A stretch of DNA of 64,000 nucleotides from Clostridiales bacterium (GTDB lineage Bacteria > Bacillota > DSM-16504 > Desulfitibacterales > JAICDB01). The position numbers and the translations under genes are program-made. Under the pieces are notes generated by a model. That model saw only the letters and a list, made by a program, of their open reading frames with translations. It searched no databases and was not told the origin of the DNA. Positions 1 through 8,612 of this stretch are shown piece by piece; positions within the stretch are counted from its first letter, which is position 1, and the number at the start of each line of letters is the position of its first letter. Where the stretch lies: contig JAICDB010000004.1 in NCBI GenBank assembly GCA_020063565.1, forward strand, positions 1 through 64,000, read 5' to 3'.

Positions 1-75
1 TTTTTCAGATTTTACTATGCCGTAGACTTTGTATTTATTTATATCATTTTTTATTAGCAGTTTTCACTTGCACCC

Positions 76-400
76 TTAAAAAGGGTTACTATAATCAGTA
101 TTATTCACATATTTTTCTTCTGCTAAATCTTTTGCTTCTTGATTTTTTATATAATTTCTGATTATCTGCTCATCTAATCCAACGGTACTAATATAATAGC
201 CTCTTGCCCAAAAATTATGCCCTTTAAAGTTTTGTCGCAACTTGTTAAATCGTTCAAATATCATTATCGCGCTCTTTCCTTTTAAATATCCAACTATTGA
301 TGATACTGAATATTTTGGCGGTATCGAAATACACATATGTATATGGTCCATACATGCGTGTGCTTCTATTATCTCCACTCCTTTAGCGTTGCATAAAAAT
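76..400 (-). pseudogene. IS200/IS605-family TnpA transposase, N-terminally truncated
   Basis: The 100-residue product is the C-terminal two thirds of a Y1 HUH transposase, which makes single-strand cuts to move IS200-type elements. The HUH metal motif (DHIHM) lies near residue 11, and the catalytic tyrosine sits in the helix motif YIKNQ near residue 77. The blocks IPPKYSVSS and GYLKGKSAIMIF match the family. Reading upstream in the same frame gives CNAKGVEIIEAHA and then a stop at 400-402, so the first ~45-50 residues are missing and the GTG at 376-378 is only an accidental start. The sequence at 71-87 (cacccttaaaaagggtt) is a short palindrome like the hairpins at IS200 ends. The copy is inactive unless it is mobilised in trans. 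Confidence 0.85.
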
Positions 401-464
401 TATCCAAAAAAGTCAAGTAGTAATTTATAAATTTACCATTTTACAACATATAACATATATATAA

Positions 465-795
465 AATTTTACTGACAAAGCGAATACCTTTTTCGCAGTA
501 GCTACCAAATTTTTTGTAGTTAACGTAGGCCCGGTCAAATACATTTAAGGCATCTTCTTCCTCAACCACTAAATCATTCATTTGGGTTCTGTCAGCTGGT
601 TTGGCTGGTGTGATTATAGCTTTATCCGTCAGTACTTCCGTGTCGTGGAATTTAAGTCTAAGATGAACCTATATGCCGGCTTTAGTTTTTCGAAAATATG
701 CCCAAGGGTACTGGGAGAGACAAAGGCTTATGGTTGTGGAGTCAATCAAATAAAGCTGGCCAGGGTTTGCCATAAGGAATTAGATCCTATCTTTT
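465..795 (-). pseudogene. IS4-type DDE transposase remnant
   Basis: Translating the minus strand gives a decayed DDE transposase core. It holds the first catalytic aspartate in LIDSTTISLCLSQYPWA, then a nonsense TAG at 669-671 inside KAGI*VHLRL, then the conserved run TPAKPADRTQMNDLVVEEED. The second catalytic aspartate is in NVFDRAYV. After GIRFVS the similarity stops, so the C-terminal third with the catalytic glutamate has been lost. The plus-strand ORF across the same bases is a shadow. The family call rests on memory of the conserved motifs of IS4 elements, not on a search. The remnant lies next to the IS200 fragment, so this end of the window looks like an insertion hot spot. Confidence 0.75.
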
Positions 796-1101
796 ACCCT
801 GGCTGCTTGCAGCGCCACAATTTACAATTTTAGCAATTAATGGTAGAGTTCTTTAGCCTATAACTACTGCCGGTAAATATTAAGAGAATACAGGCGTTAT
901 TGTCTCTAATTTTTGAAAGTTTGGTACCATTTTACTTTTATTGTGAAAGAGTCTTTGTTATTTTTTGAAATTTTTGTGAAGTATATTGAAATAAAACAAT
1001 TAATACCTTAAAATATGGGGTACAAGGGGAGGGTATAACACTTACTAACTCTCAAAAAACTTATGAATATTAAACTTACAAGCAGAAATGAGGTGAATAC
1101 C
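796..1101. other. Gene-poor stretch after the IS remnants
   Basis: About 300 bases of AT-rich DNA. I see no intact gene, clear repeat or terminator. It may include the lost end of the IS4-type element. Confidence 0.4.
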
Positions 1102-1188
1102 TTGCTGCTATTAATATTATTTCAGGCAATATTTATTACGTGGTTATTAAATTATATCATGAAAAGAGTGCAGAACGAGGGAAAATAG
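1102..1188 (+). CDS. Possible 28-aa single-span membrane peptide
   Basis: A TTG-initiated ORF preceded by gaggtgaa at a plausible ribosome-binding distance encodes MLLLILFQAIFITWLLN followed by a short basic tail ending NEGK. It is one hydrophobic helix with a positively charged end, the usual look of a small bacterial membrane peptide. I do not recognise a family. It lies just upstream of the csoR promoter. A chance ORF in AT-rich DNA is quite possible. Confidence 0.25.
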   Translation: MLLLILFQAIFITWLLNYIMKRVQNEGK

Positions 1189-1251
1189 TAGCTTCTATTT
1201 TCGCTATCAGAAAATGAAATTAATTTATCGACAAAATTACAATGCGAACTG

Positions 1252-1280
1252 TTGACACAATTATTTTTTTGCGATATTAT
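1252..1280 (+). promoter_or_regulatory. Sigma-A promoter of csoR-copA-copZ
   Basis: TTGACA at 1252-1257 and TATTAT at 1275-1280 are separated by 17 bases, a near-consensus vegetative promoter. The CsoR-type palindrome begins on the -10 element, so a bound repressor would block transcription. Confidence 0.85.
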
Positions 1281-1299
1281 ATGCCCATACAGGGCATAT
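1279..1299 (+). promoter_or_regulatory. CsoR operator
   Basis: The perfect inverted repeat ATATGCCC-ATACA-GGGCATAT overlaps the -10 element and the start region. CsoR family operators are G/C-tract palindromes of this shape. The first gene of the operon encodes a CsoR-like repressor, so autoregulation relieved by Cu(I) is the natural reading. Confidence 0.8.
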
Positions 1300-1329
1300 G
1301 TATATTAAAATAACAAGGGGTTGTGTCTT

Positions 1330-1593
1330 ATGGCTGAAATTAATAATGAAAAACTTATTCAAAGGTTGAGTAGAATAGAAGGACAAGTCGGGGGTATAAA
1401 AAGGATGCTTGAGAATGACAGATATTGCGTTGATATTATTCACCAGATTAACGCTGCTCAGGCAGGCCTGGAAAAGGTTAAAAAATTAATTCTAGACAGA
1501 CATGTTAGGGGTTGTGTCACCAGGGGCATTCAAAACGGCGATAATTCAATAGTTGAAGAACTATTGGAAGTTATAGAGAGATCTTTTAAATAA
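1330..1593 (+). CDS. csoR: Copper-sensing repressor, CsoR/RcnR family
   Basis: This 87-residue all-helical DUF156 protein represses copper resistance genes and releases DNA when Cu(I) binds. The expected ligand pattern is visible: Cys in the RYCVDII block, His in the RHVRGC block and Cys four residues later (CsoR-type C-H-C). I take the ATG at 1330 rather than the TTG at 1321, because the purine-rich aagggg just upstream fits the ATG and the product then begins MAEINNEKL as in the family. It is the first gene of a copper operon, 14 bases before copA, behind a strong promoter overlapped by a matching palindrome. A sulfur-sensing CstR is less likely, because that family lacks the His and because copA and copZ follow. 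Confidence 0.9.
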   Translation: MAEINNEKLIQRLSRIEGQVGGIKRMLENDRYCVDIIHQINAAQAGLEKVKKLILDRHVRGCVTRGIQNGDNSIVEELLEVIERSFK

Positions 1594-1607
1594 GGGGGAG
1601 AAGATCA

Positions 1608-4010
1608 ATGAGAGAGGGGAAACTTGCTATTTCCGGCATGAGTTGTGCAGCCTGTGCCAACAGAGTAGAGAAAAAACTAAATTCATTGAATGGTGTTAAA
1701 TCTGCTAATGTAAATTTTGCGTTAGAAAATGCTACTGTAAAATATGATGAAAGTGTTATAGACATATCCGAGCTTAAACAGGCCGTAATTGACCTGGGCT
1801 ATGGAATTGAGCAAGAAAAGGTAGAACTTAAACTGGGTGGAATGACATGTGCCTCCTGTGCCAATAGAATAGAAAAAGGGCTTAATAGTGTTGAAGGTGT
1901 ATCTAAGGCGGTAGTAAATTTTGCAGCTGAAAAAGCGACTGTAGAATTTGATCCAGCAATGACTTCCGTAACAGAGCTTATTAAGGTAGTAAAGAAACTG
2001 GGTTATGAAGCAAGTCAGGAAATAGATGAAGATACTGAAAAGAAGAAAAGAGAAAAAGAAATCAAGGCTCAAAAAATAAAATTTATTGTTTCCACACTGC
2101 TATCTCTACCTTTAGTAATTGCAATGTTTTTAGAAGTATTTGGCGTTCACAATGAAATTTCCGAAATTCTAAGTAACAAATACTTGCAATTTGCACTTGC
2201 AACACCTGTACAGTTTATAATAGGCTGGCAGTTTTATACGGGTGCATACAAGGCGCTTAAAAATAACAGTGCCAATATGGATGTACTTGTAGCAATGGGT
2301 ACTTCAGCTGCTTACATTTATAGCTTTGCAAATACATTTTTCGGGGAAGGCATGCTTTATTATGAAACTTCAGCAGTACTAATCACCTTAATATTACTTG
2401 GTAAACTTTTAGAAGCAGTTGCAAAAGGAAAAACATCTGAAGCTATAAAGGCTTTAATGAACCTTCAAGCCAGGACTGCTGTTGTTGTAAGGGAAGGTAA
2501 AGAAGTTGAGATTCCGGTAGAGGAAGTAGAAATTGGTGATATAGTCATTGTTAAACCCGGTGAAAAAATCCCGGTTGACGGAATAGTTGTGGAAGGAACT
2601 TCTGCAGTTGACGAGTCAATGCTTACAGGTGAAAGTATTCCGGTCGATAAAAAAATTGGTGATGAAGTAATTGGCGCCACTATTAATAAGCAAGGTTCCT
2701 TTAAATTTAGAGCAACAAAGGTTGGTAAGGATACGGCACTAGCCCAGATCATTAAAATTGTGGAAGAAGCACAGGGTTCAAAAGCGCCGATCCAAAGATT
2801 TGCAGATGTTATTTCCGGGTACTTTGTCCCTGCAGTAGTTGTTATAGCAGTAATCACCTTTTTAGTATGGTATTTCCTACTGGAACCAAAGGCAGGATAT
2901 GACGCATTTAGCTGGGCGCTGATTAACTTTACTGCAGTACTTGTTATTGCCTGCCCATGCGCCCTGGGACTTGCAACACCAACATCCATCATGGTAGGAA
3001 CAGGTAAAGGGGCCGAAAATGGTATCTTATTTAAAGGTGGAGAACATTTGGAAAAGGCCCATAAAATGACTGCAATAGTTTTGGATAAGACTGGAACAAT
3101 TACAAAGGGTGAGCCCGAGTTAACAGATGTTATAGCGCTGGAGTCATATAGTGAAGAGGAACTCCTCAAGATAACAGCCAGTGCGGAGAGGGCATCGGAG
3201 CATCCCCTCGGACAAGCAATAGTTAAAGGTGCTAAAGAAAGAGACTTGGAGCTTAGTGAACCTCAAGATTTTGAAGCAATTGCAGGTCATGGTATCAAAG
3301 TTTCTGTACAAGGCAGGAAGGTACTCATAGGTAACCGCAAATTAATGCATAATAATGGTATTTCCGTAGATAAACTGCAGCATAATATGGAAAAACTTGA
3401 AGAACAGGGTAAGACGGCAATGCTTGTTGCAATAGATGGGAAACCTGCCGGAATAGTAGCAGTGGCGGACACAGTCAAGGAAACTTCACGGGAGGCTATT
3501 CAAAAACTAAAGAAATTAGGGCTGAAAGTATGGATGATTACCGGAGATAATCAAAGAACTGCACAGGCAATTGCTAAGCAGGTTGGAATAGACAATGTAA
3601 TGGCCGAAGTGCTTCCGGAAGATAAGGCAAATGAAGTGCAGAAATTAAAGGATAAAAGTGAAATAGTCGGTATGGTGGGTGATGGTATTAATGATGCACC
3701 TGCGCTGGCAACTGCTGATGTTGGAATAGCCATAGGTACAGGTACCGATGTGGCAATGGAGGCAGCAGATATCACCCTTGTAAGGGGTGATTTGAACAGC
3801 ATTGCTGATGCAATAAACTTGAGTCATGCCACCATGAGAAACATTAAACAAAACCTTTTCTGGGCATTGATTTATAATTCACTGGGAATACCGGTGGCTG
3901 CTATTGGTTTACTTTCGCCTATAATTGCAGGTGCTGCAATGGCATTCAGTTCAGTATCAGTTGTTACTAATGCGCTGAGGTTAAAACGCTGGAAAGCGGG
4001 CATAAATTAA
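1608..4010 (+). CDS. copA: Cu(I)-exporting P1B-type ATPase
   Basis: This 800-residue ATPase pumps Cu(I) out of the cytoplasm. Two heavy-metal-associated domains come first ([10 protein letters not shown] near residue 9, [10 protein letters not shown] near residue 77), each with a CxxC copper site. Eight predicted membrane spans follow, with the transmembrane metal motif CPC near residue 449. The phosphorylated aspartate is in DKTGT near residue 492, the P1B signature is HPLG, and the hinge motif is GDGINDAP near residue 691. Length and order are normal for CopA. It has a strong GGGGGAG ribosome-binding site. It sits between csoR and copZ, so it is part of a CsoR-controlled copper efflux operon. 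The CPC motif and the neighbours argue against a Zn/Cd or silver-only pump. Confidence 0.96.
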   Translation: MREGKLAISGMSCAACANRVEKKLNSLNGVKSANVNFALENATVKYDESVIDISELKQAVIDLGYGIEQEKVELKLGGMTCASCANRIEKGLNSVEGVSKAVVNFAAEKATVEFDPAMTSVTELIKVVKKLGYEASQEIDEDTEKKKREKEIKAQKIKFIVSTLLSLPLVIAMFLEVFGVHNEISEILSNKYLQFALATPVQFIIGWQFYTGAYKALKNNSANMDVLVAMGTSAAYIYSFANTFFGEGMLYYETSAVLITLILLGKLLEAVAKGKTSEAIKALMNLQARTAVVVREGKEVEIPVEEVEIGDIVIVKPGEKIPVDGIVVEGTSAVDESMLTGESIPVDKKIGDEVIGATINKQGSFKFRATKVGKDTALAQIIKIVEEAQGSKAPIQRFADVISGYFVPAVVVIAVITFLVWYFLLEPKAGYDAFSWALINFTAVLVIACPCALGLATPTSIMVGTGKGAENGILFKGGEHLEKAHKMTAIVLDKTGTITKGEPELTDVIALESYSEEELLKITASAERASEHPLGQAIVKGAKERDLELSEPQDFEAIAGHGIKVSVQGRKVLIGNRKLMHNNGISVDKLQHNMEKLEEQGKTAMLVAIDGKPAGIVAVADTVKETSREAIQKLKKLGLKVWMITGDNQRTAQAIAKQVGIDNVMAEVLPEDKANEVQKLKDKSEIVGMVGDGINDAPALATADVGIAIGTGTDVAMEAADITLVRGDLNSIADAINLSHATMRNIKQNLFWALIYNSLGIPVAAIGLLSPIIAGAAMAFSSVSVVTNALRLKRWKAGIN

Positions 4011-4059
4011 AAGTTTTCCAGCATAATAAAAAATAATAAACCAAAAGGAGGAATTATTA

Positions 4060-4290
4060 ATGTCTTGTTGTGGAGGAAATGATAAGGTAAATGTAAGCTT
4101 GAATGTAGAAGGAATGAGCTGTAACCACTGCAAAATGACAGTGGAAAAGGAACTGGGGAAATTGGCAGGAGTAGAATCTGTTGAAGTCGATCTGGAAGGA
4201 AAAAAAGTAGCTGTAACTTATGATCAGAAAAAAGTAACAGAGGATAAAATTAAAGAGACAATTACAAATGCGGGATATGAAGTAGTTTAA
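4060..4290 (+). CDS. copZ: Copper chaperone CopZ
   Basis: This 76-residue Atx1-like protein is a single HMA ferredoxin-fold domain with the Cu(I)-binding loop GMSCNHCKM. It carries Cu(I) to the N-terminal domains of CopA. An unusual N-terminal extension (MSCCGGND) adds a Cys pair that could serve as a second copper or redox site. A good AGGAGGAA ribosome-binding site precedes the ATG. It lies 49 bases after copA and is followed by a terminator, so it closes the copper operon. Confidence 0.93.
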   Translation: MSCCGGNDKVNVSLNVEGMSCNHCKMTVEKELGKLAGVESVEVDLEGKKVAVTYDQKKVTEDKIKETITNAGYEVV

Positions 4291-4298
4291 ACTTTGAG

Positions 4299-4332
4299 GC
4301 CGGGTTTACTGTTGGTAAATACCGGCTTTTTC
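4299..4332 (+). terminator. Terminator after copZ
   Basis: GCCGG plus TTTAC pairs with GTAAA plus CCGGC across a TGTTG loop, followed by TTTTT. It ends the csoR-copA-copZ transcript. Confidence 0.85.
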
Positions 4333-4412
4333 CTTTATACTGCAAGAAAGCATAACTTTTCCTGATAACATAAGTACACACACTACAAGGCCTGTAAACC
4401 CGCTAAAAAAAG

Positions 4413-4547
4413 ATGCAATTACTCATTGCATTATGCGGGAAACTGATTAGAGTATTTTATGCATCGATGACTAAAAATGTAGAATACAGTCCAGAGAAGC
4501 TGCTTTCAGATATTCACAGACTTGAAGTAATGACACAAGCAGCATAA
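4413..4547 (+). pseudogene. IS110-type transposase C-terminal fragment
   Basis: A 44-codon piece beginning MQLLIALCGKLIRVFYA and ending MTQAA resembles the extreme C-terminus of IS110/IS1111 recombinases, where a helix of this type (kLIRviya) is typical. A stop lies just upstream in the same frame and there is no ribosome-binding site, so this is a scrap. The family call is from motif memory. Confidence 0.55.
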
Positions 4548-4676
4548 GAAAATGCACCAAAAAATTCATAAAATCTTTAAAAATTGTACACAGAATTATT
4601 AAAATTAAAAGCTATAATTATCATAAGTAAATAAATATAAGTATTAAACTCTGAAAATTGGATTGGAGAGATATCA

Positions 4677-4883
4677 ATGGAATATCTTTATGATTGGTTG
4701 CCATATATAGCTATATTTGGTTTTATGATGTTGATGATGCGTGGCGGAGGTTGTTGTGGCGGACACGGCCATCACAGTGGTCATTCTCATAAAACACACG
4801 GTGACCATAAAGATGACCATAATAGCCACCATTATAATGAAAATGATAATAAGGGTATAGAAAAGAAGAACAGCTGTCATTAA
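4677..4883 (+). CDS. Small membrane protein with His-rich metal-binding tail
   Basis: This 68-residue protein has one N-terminal membrane span (about residues 5-22, rich in Met and Phe). A GGGCCGGHGHH cluster and a hydrophilic tail of His, Asp and Asn follow, with roughly a dozen histidines. The composition points to binding of Cu, Ni or Zn at the membrane surface. I do not recognise a named family. It has its own ribosome-binding site (ggagag) and terminator and lies between the copper operon and an Lgt-like gene. A role in copper buffering or hand-off at the membrane is inference from composition and position. Confidence 0.75.
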   Translation: MEYLYDWLPYIAIFGFMMLMMRGGGCCGGHGHHSGHSHKTHGDHKDDHNSHHYNENDNKGIEKKNSCH

Positions 4884-4919
4884 ATAGGTATGCTAACACC
4901 TCCATATTTATATAGAAAG

Positions 4920-4951
4920 GTGCCTACCAAGCCCACCGTAGGCACTTTTTT
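4920..4951 (+). terminator. Terminator after the His-rich protein gene
   Basis: GTGCCTAC pairs with GTAGGCAC across a 10-base loop, followed by TTTTTT. Confidence 0.88.
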
Positions 4952-4976
4952 AGTTTTAATGAAGGGGGAATAATTA

Positions 4977-5798
4977 ATGAAACTTTTATTTAGTATTGGA
5001 CCTCTCAATATTTATTTTTTTGGTCTTATGATTGCAATAGGAAGTTTAGCGGGAATATATGTGGCTGTTAAGGAAGCAAAAAGAAAAGGACTGGATGGAG
5101 AAAAAATTTTTGAAGGTTGTTTGTATGCTCTGGTTGGAGGGTTTCTTGGAGCTCGATTAATGTATGTTTTTGTTTATAATCCCGGATATTATCTTGCAAA
5201 TCCAGTTGAAATTATAATGATTAATAAGGGTGGCCTTTCTATCCACGGAGGAATATTAGGAGGTGCCCTGGCCGCAATTTTTTATTTTAAAAAGAGCGGG
5301 CAGCACTTATGGAAAACTGCTGATGCACTTGCCCCTGGTTTGACACTGGCGCAGGCAATAGCAAGGGTTGGTTGTGATGTCTTTGGAAAGGTAATGACAA
5401 CACCTTTACCCTGGGGAATTAAATATAATGGTAACCTTGTGCATCCGGCACAGGCCTATGAATTTGTTCTAGATTATTTTCTTTTCTTTTATCTCTGGCA
5501 GAAGAGAAAAAATCCTCAATATGACGGTCAAATTTTTGTACATTATTTGATAATTTATGCCGTTATACGAGGAATTGTAGAGTTTGCCAGAATTAATCCG
5601 GTTATTTTTGCTCCCTTTAGCGTATCTCATGTATTAAGTGCTGTTATGATTGCTACAGGCATAGTTTTAGCAGTAATACTACGCAAAAACAAAATTTTTA
5701 CTAAGAAGAAAGAAAAAAATAATCTCTTTTTAAATTTGGGAATAACTATATTACTTATTGTATCATCTCTGGCACTATATTATAAAGTGCAGGGCTAA
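4977..5798 (+). CDS. Lgt-family prolipoprotein diacylglyceryl transferase paralogue
   Basis: This 273-residue polytopic membrane protein has the Lgt fold. Recognisable family blocks are LSIHGGILGG near residue 85, the DALAPGLTLAQAIARVG region and HPAQAYEF near residue 160. Lgt moves diacylglycerol from phosphatidylglycerol to the lipobox Cys of prelipoproteins. The catalytic signature, normally GRxGNFxNxE, reads ARVGCDVFGK here: the Asn residues are missing and a Cys has appeared. It is therefore a divergent paralogue rather than a safe housekeeping lgt, and its activity is uncertain. It sits in the copper island, and a membrane thiol function there is possible but unproven. No other lgt is seen in the window. 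Confidence 0.75.
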   Translation: MKLLFSIGPLNIYFFGLMIAIGSLAGIYVAVKEAKRKGLDGEKIFEGCLYALVGGFLGARLMYVFVYNPGYYLANPVEIIMINKGGLSIHGGILGGALAAIFYFKKSGQHLWKTADALAPGLTLAQAIARVGCDVFGKVMTTPLPWGIKYNGNLVHPAQAYEFVLDYFLFFYLWQKRKNPQYDGQIFVHYLIIYAVIRGIVEFARINPVIFAPFSVSHVLSAVMIATGIVLAVILRKNKIFTKKKEKNNLFLNLGITILLIVSSLALYYKVQG

Positions 5799-5803
5799 TA
5801 TCA

Positions 5804-5853
5804 ATCGAGTAGGCAGAAGTCGGGATAATTTTCCCAACTTCTACCTACTCGAT
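5804..5853. terminator. Long hairpin after the Lgt-like gene
   Basis: A nearly perfect inverted repeat has arms that begin ATCGAGTAGG and end CCTACTCGAT, about 20 bp of stem around a short AT loop. There is no T-run on either side, so it may be a transcript-end stabilising structure rather than a classic intrinsic terminator. Confidence 0.6.
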
Positions 5854-5967
5854 ATGTACAAAATAATATTTCATATATTCTTCACATTAAATCCACAGTT
5901 TTATTAAAAATGGGGTTTATAATATAAACAGATTAAAAAATACATACAAGAGAAGGAGGAATATCTA

Positions 5968-6303
5968 ATGAAAGCAAAATTAGTTATTTTATTGGCAGTA
6001 GGTATTTTAGTGATAGCAGCTATTCCCATGCTTGCTGCTGATAATGATGCCCCTGTAGTTACAGTAACACCGGAGGATGAAGAAATTCAGAAGCTTAACC
6101 AAGAAATGTGGAAAATTAGAGAAAAAATTGCTGAGAAGAGAGGGGAACAGTTACCCGAGTATAATGAAGAGTTCTTTAATAAAATGTATGACTACTGTAA
6201 TGGCCAGATGGGCGGCATGATGATGGGATCTAACGGAATGATGGGAGGATACGGTCCGCAAAGCAGCGGTTACGGAATGGGTGGAGGTATGATGGGCTGG
6301 TAA
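5968..6303 (+). CDS. Secreted Met/Gly-rich small protein
   Basis: This 111-residue protein has a Sec signal peptide (charged MKAK, hydrophobic core to about residue 20, likely cleavage after MLAA). A charged, helical middle section follows. The C-terminal third is made of Met and Gly runs (QMGGMMMGSN, GGGMMGW). Methionine-rich exported segments of this type often bind Cu(I) outside the membrane. I do not recognise a named family. It has a very strong GAAGGAGGAA ribosome-binding site, a TATAAT element at 5918-5923 and its own terminator. Its place at the edge of the copper island supports a copper-binding role, which remains inference. Confidence 0.75.
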   Translation: MKAKLVILLAVGILVIAAIPMLAADNDAPVVTVTPEDEEIQKLNQEMWKIREKIAEKRGEQLPEYNEEFFNKMYDYCNGQMGGMMMGSNGMMGGYGPQSSGYGMGGGMMGW

Positions 6304-6313
6304 CCCGTTTCAT

Positions 6314-6343
6314 AAAAACGGCAACTAAAGGGTTGCCGTTTTT
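6314..6343 (+). terminator. Terminator after the Met-rich protein gene
   Basis: AAAAACGGCAAC pairs with GGTTGCCGTTTTT around a five-base loop, ending in a T-run. Confidence 0.9.
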
Positions 6344-6351
6344 GTTTGCCC

Positions 6352-6475
6352 GGCATGTTTGCTGAGCCGATGGGTTGAAAGAAACCCTGTCGCCTAACCA
6401 GCGGGAAGACAACTCGTAGGCAAGGACGTCGCTGGCAACGCCGAGGTCTGAAGGACGCTGAAGGGGGAGCAAATT
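6352..6475 (+). ncRNA. Probable group II intron domain I fragment
   Basis: The stretch starting near gctgagccgatgggttgaa and running through gggaagacaactcgtaggc and gtctgaaggacgctgaaggg resembles conserved 5' domain I sequence of bacterial group II introns. No reverse transcriptase gene or domain V/VI is visible downstream, so it would be a remnant. The call is from pattern memory. A covariance-model search with the Rfam group II intron models would decide it. Confidence 0.45.
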
Positions 6476-6653
6476 GATTTTTAATGAGGGTGAAAAAATT
6501 TTTGGAAAAGTATCGCTGGGGGCTAGTTCCTCGTTGGGTAATGGACTATTTATTAAAAAAATATCCTTATTGCTCACCATAGTCAGGACACAAATATTGT
6601 CACCGTGCCGCTTTTGTGTTATGTTATAGAAAACTGGGTAAGGAGATTTATTT

Positions 6654-7175
6654 ATGGGTAAGCAAGCTTTACTTGTTATTGATATGTTAGAGGATTTTGT
6701 AGGAGAAGATGGTATATTATACATTGGTGAAATAAGCCAAAAGGTAACGCAAGCAGTTGCTGCAGTTATTAAAGAAGCGCGAGAAAGAGAAATACCGGTA
6801 ATATATATTTGTGACAGACACAGAGAAGACGATGCTGAATTTAGAATGTTTCCTGCACATTGTGTAGAAAATACTTTAGGTGCAGAAATATTGAAAGATA
6901 TAGCTCCACAACCAAAGGATTATATTATCCCCAAACGTCGATATAGTGCTTTTTTTGGTACTGACTTGGACGCTACTTTACGAGAACTAGGCGTTACTGA
7001 ATTAATATTGGTAGGAGTATGTACCAATATCTGCGTGCTTTATACAGCTGCCGATGCCCGGATGCTAAATTATGAAGTTACAGTAATCAAGGATGCGGTA
7101 GCATCTTTTGATGAAGAAGCACATAATTTTGCTTTGAAAGAATTAGAAACTACGTTAGGGGCAAAGATAAGATAG
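6654..7175 (+). CDS. Isochorismatase-family cysteine hydrolase
   Basis: This 173-residue cytoplasmic hydrolase has the nicotinamidase/isochorismatase fold. The catalytic triad is visible: Asp in LLVIDML (residue ~10), Lys in IPKRRYSAF (residue ~93) and the nucleophilic Cys in GVCTNICV (residue ~126). The metal-site residues seen in PncA (DxHxxxH) are weakly represented by DRHRED near residue 53. Nicotinamidase activity, with nicotinate feeding NAD salvage, is therefore possible, but other amide or N-carbamoyl substrates cannot be excluded. It stands alone between the group II intron scrap and a terminator, with no pathway neighbours. Confidence 0.85.
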   Translation: MGKQALLVIDMLEDFVGEDGILYIGEISQKVTQAVAAVIKEAREREIPVIYICDRHREDDAEFRMFPAHCVENTLGAEILKDIAPQPKDYIIPKRRYSAFFGTDLDATLRELGVTELILVGVCTNICVLYTAADARMLNYEVTVIKDAVASFDEEAHNFALKELETTLGAKIR

Positions 7176-7263
7176 TTACCAACTCTTGATACATAAGGAA
7201 ATAGAGACTGCCATATTTTCCTATGATAACTTCGTTTACAGGTTTGCTTAAATGCGTTTTTGC

Positions 7264-7292
7264 TAAATACACCACATATGGTGTATTTTTTA
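7264..7292 (+). terminator. Terminator between the hydrolase and MBL genes
   Basis: AATACACCA pairs with TGGTGTATT across CATA, followed by TTTTA. It probably ends transcription from the isochorismatase-family gene. Confidence 0.75.
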
Positions 7293-7343
7293 TTGAGAGA
7301 AGTTGTTAGGCGAAAGCATATGTGGGGGAAAGGAGTTAGTTCG

Positions 7344-8612
7344 ATGTTAAAGACAGGTTATAAAAAATTTGCTGTCCTGCTAGTGTTGCTTTTATTTATT
7401 CTATCTGCGATTGGCTGTAGTAGTTCTAACTCAAGTGGCTCTACTACTGCTCCTGTCCCTAATTCTCACAAACAGCAAGAAAAAACAATATCATCCACTA
7501 AAGATAGAAAGTCTGATGCCGGCAGTGTTCTTAAGGTGCATTTCATTGATGTCGGTCAGGCGGACTCAATTCTAGTACAAACACCATCAGGTAAAAATAT
7601 TTTAATTGACGGCGGTAATAACGATGATGCGGACCTTCTGGTAAACTATCTAAAAGACCAGAATGTAAAAACACTTGACTATGTTATAGGTACTCATCCC
7701 CATGAAGACCATATCGGAGGTTTGGATGTTGTTATTGAAATGTTTGAAGTGGAAAAAGTTTATTTGCCGAAGGTTTCTCATACAACTAAGACTTATAAAG
7801 ACCTCTTACTGGCAGTAAAAGATAAGGGGGTTAAAATTATCCCGGCAAAAGCAGGTGTTAAGCCGGATATAGACTCCGAAGTTAAGGCATTATTTGTTGC
7901 ACCTAATGGTGCAGACTATGAAGAAATCAATAACTACAGTGTTGTTTTCAAACTTACATACGGAAATACATCATTTCTGTTCACCGGTGATGCGGAAGCC
8001 TTATCTGAAAACGAAATGTTAAAATCAGGTTTTGACTTAAAATCTGATGTCTTAAAAGTTGCACACCACGGTAGCAGTAGTTCTACCACGCCGGAATTTT
8101 TAAAGGCTGTTTCCCCTAAATATGCAGTAATATCTGTTGGTACAGATAATGATTACGGACATCCAAGCGAGGAAACATTATTGAAATTAAATAATTTCAA
8201 AGTAAAGATTTATAGAACGGATATGCAGGGTACCATTATAGCAACAAGTGATGGAGAATCAATAAAGTTTAATAAATCAGCAATAACTCCAAAGGCTGCT
8301 ACAAAAAACATCAGTATAATAGATATCAACCTTAGAGATGAAGTAGTAATTATTAAAAATTCTAGTCCCCAAGATGTAAACATGACTGGATGGACGTTAA
8401 TCAGTGCAAAGGGAAATCAGATATATCATTTTCCGGAAGATTATGTATTGAAATCTGGTGCAATCGTTAGAATCTGGAGCGGGAAAAATGCAAGAAACAA
8501 CCCGCCTGGTGATTTGTTTTGGACTAATGATTATATCTGGAACAATGATGGTGATACTGGAATCCTAAAGGATGCAGATGGTTACATTGTTTCAAGTAAT
8601 GGAGGTAATTAA
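7344..8612 (+). CDS. ComEC-like metallo-beta-lactamase lipoprotein with lamin-tail domain
   Basis: The ATG at 7344 has a GGGGAAAGGAG site, and the product starts with a lipoprotein signal ending SAIGC (lipobox Cys near residue 24). A Ser/Thr-rich linker follows. The MBL-fold hydrolase then runs from VLKVHFIDVGQADS through THPHEDHIGG (metal site), FTGDAE and VAHHGSSSST, the pattern of the soluble domain of ComEC/Rec2. The last ~95 residues form a lamin-tail (LTD) domain with NMTGWTL, a beta-sandwich common on secreted nucleases. An outer-surface, membrane-anchored nuclease or phosphodiesterase is the likely role. The next gene is a DUF3006 protein that often accompanies such enzymes. Confidence 0.88.
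   Translation: MLKTGYKKFAVLLVLLLFILSAIGCSSSNSSGSTTAPVPNSHKQQEKTISSTKDRKSDAGSVLKVHFIDVGQADSILVQTPSGKNILIDGGNNDDADLLVNYLKDQNVKTLDYVIGTHPHEDHIGGLDVVIEMFEVEKVYLPKVSHTTKTYKDLLLAVKDKGVKIIPAKAGVKPDIDSEVKALFVAPNGADYEEINNYSVVFKLTYGNTSFLFTGDAEALSENEMLKSGFDLKSDVLKVAHHGSSSSTTPEFLKAVSPKYAVISVGTDNDYGHPSEETLLKLNNFKVKIYRTDMQGTIIATSDGESIKFNKSAITPKAATKNISIIDINLRDEVVIIKNSSPQDVNMTGWTLISAKGNQIYHFPEDYVLKSGAIVRIWSGKNARNNPPGDLFWTNDYIWNNDGDTGILKDADGYIVSSNGGN

Noticed and set aside
582-833. Plus-strand 83-aa ORF
   Set aside because: It is the shadow of an IS4-type transposase remnant on the other strand, whose catalytic motifs are recognisable.
2465-3169. Long minus-strand ORF (234 aa) inside copA
   Set aside because: It is antisense to a fully conserved ATPase, low in complexity (Ser/Thr/Pro-rich) and has no ribosome-binding site.
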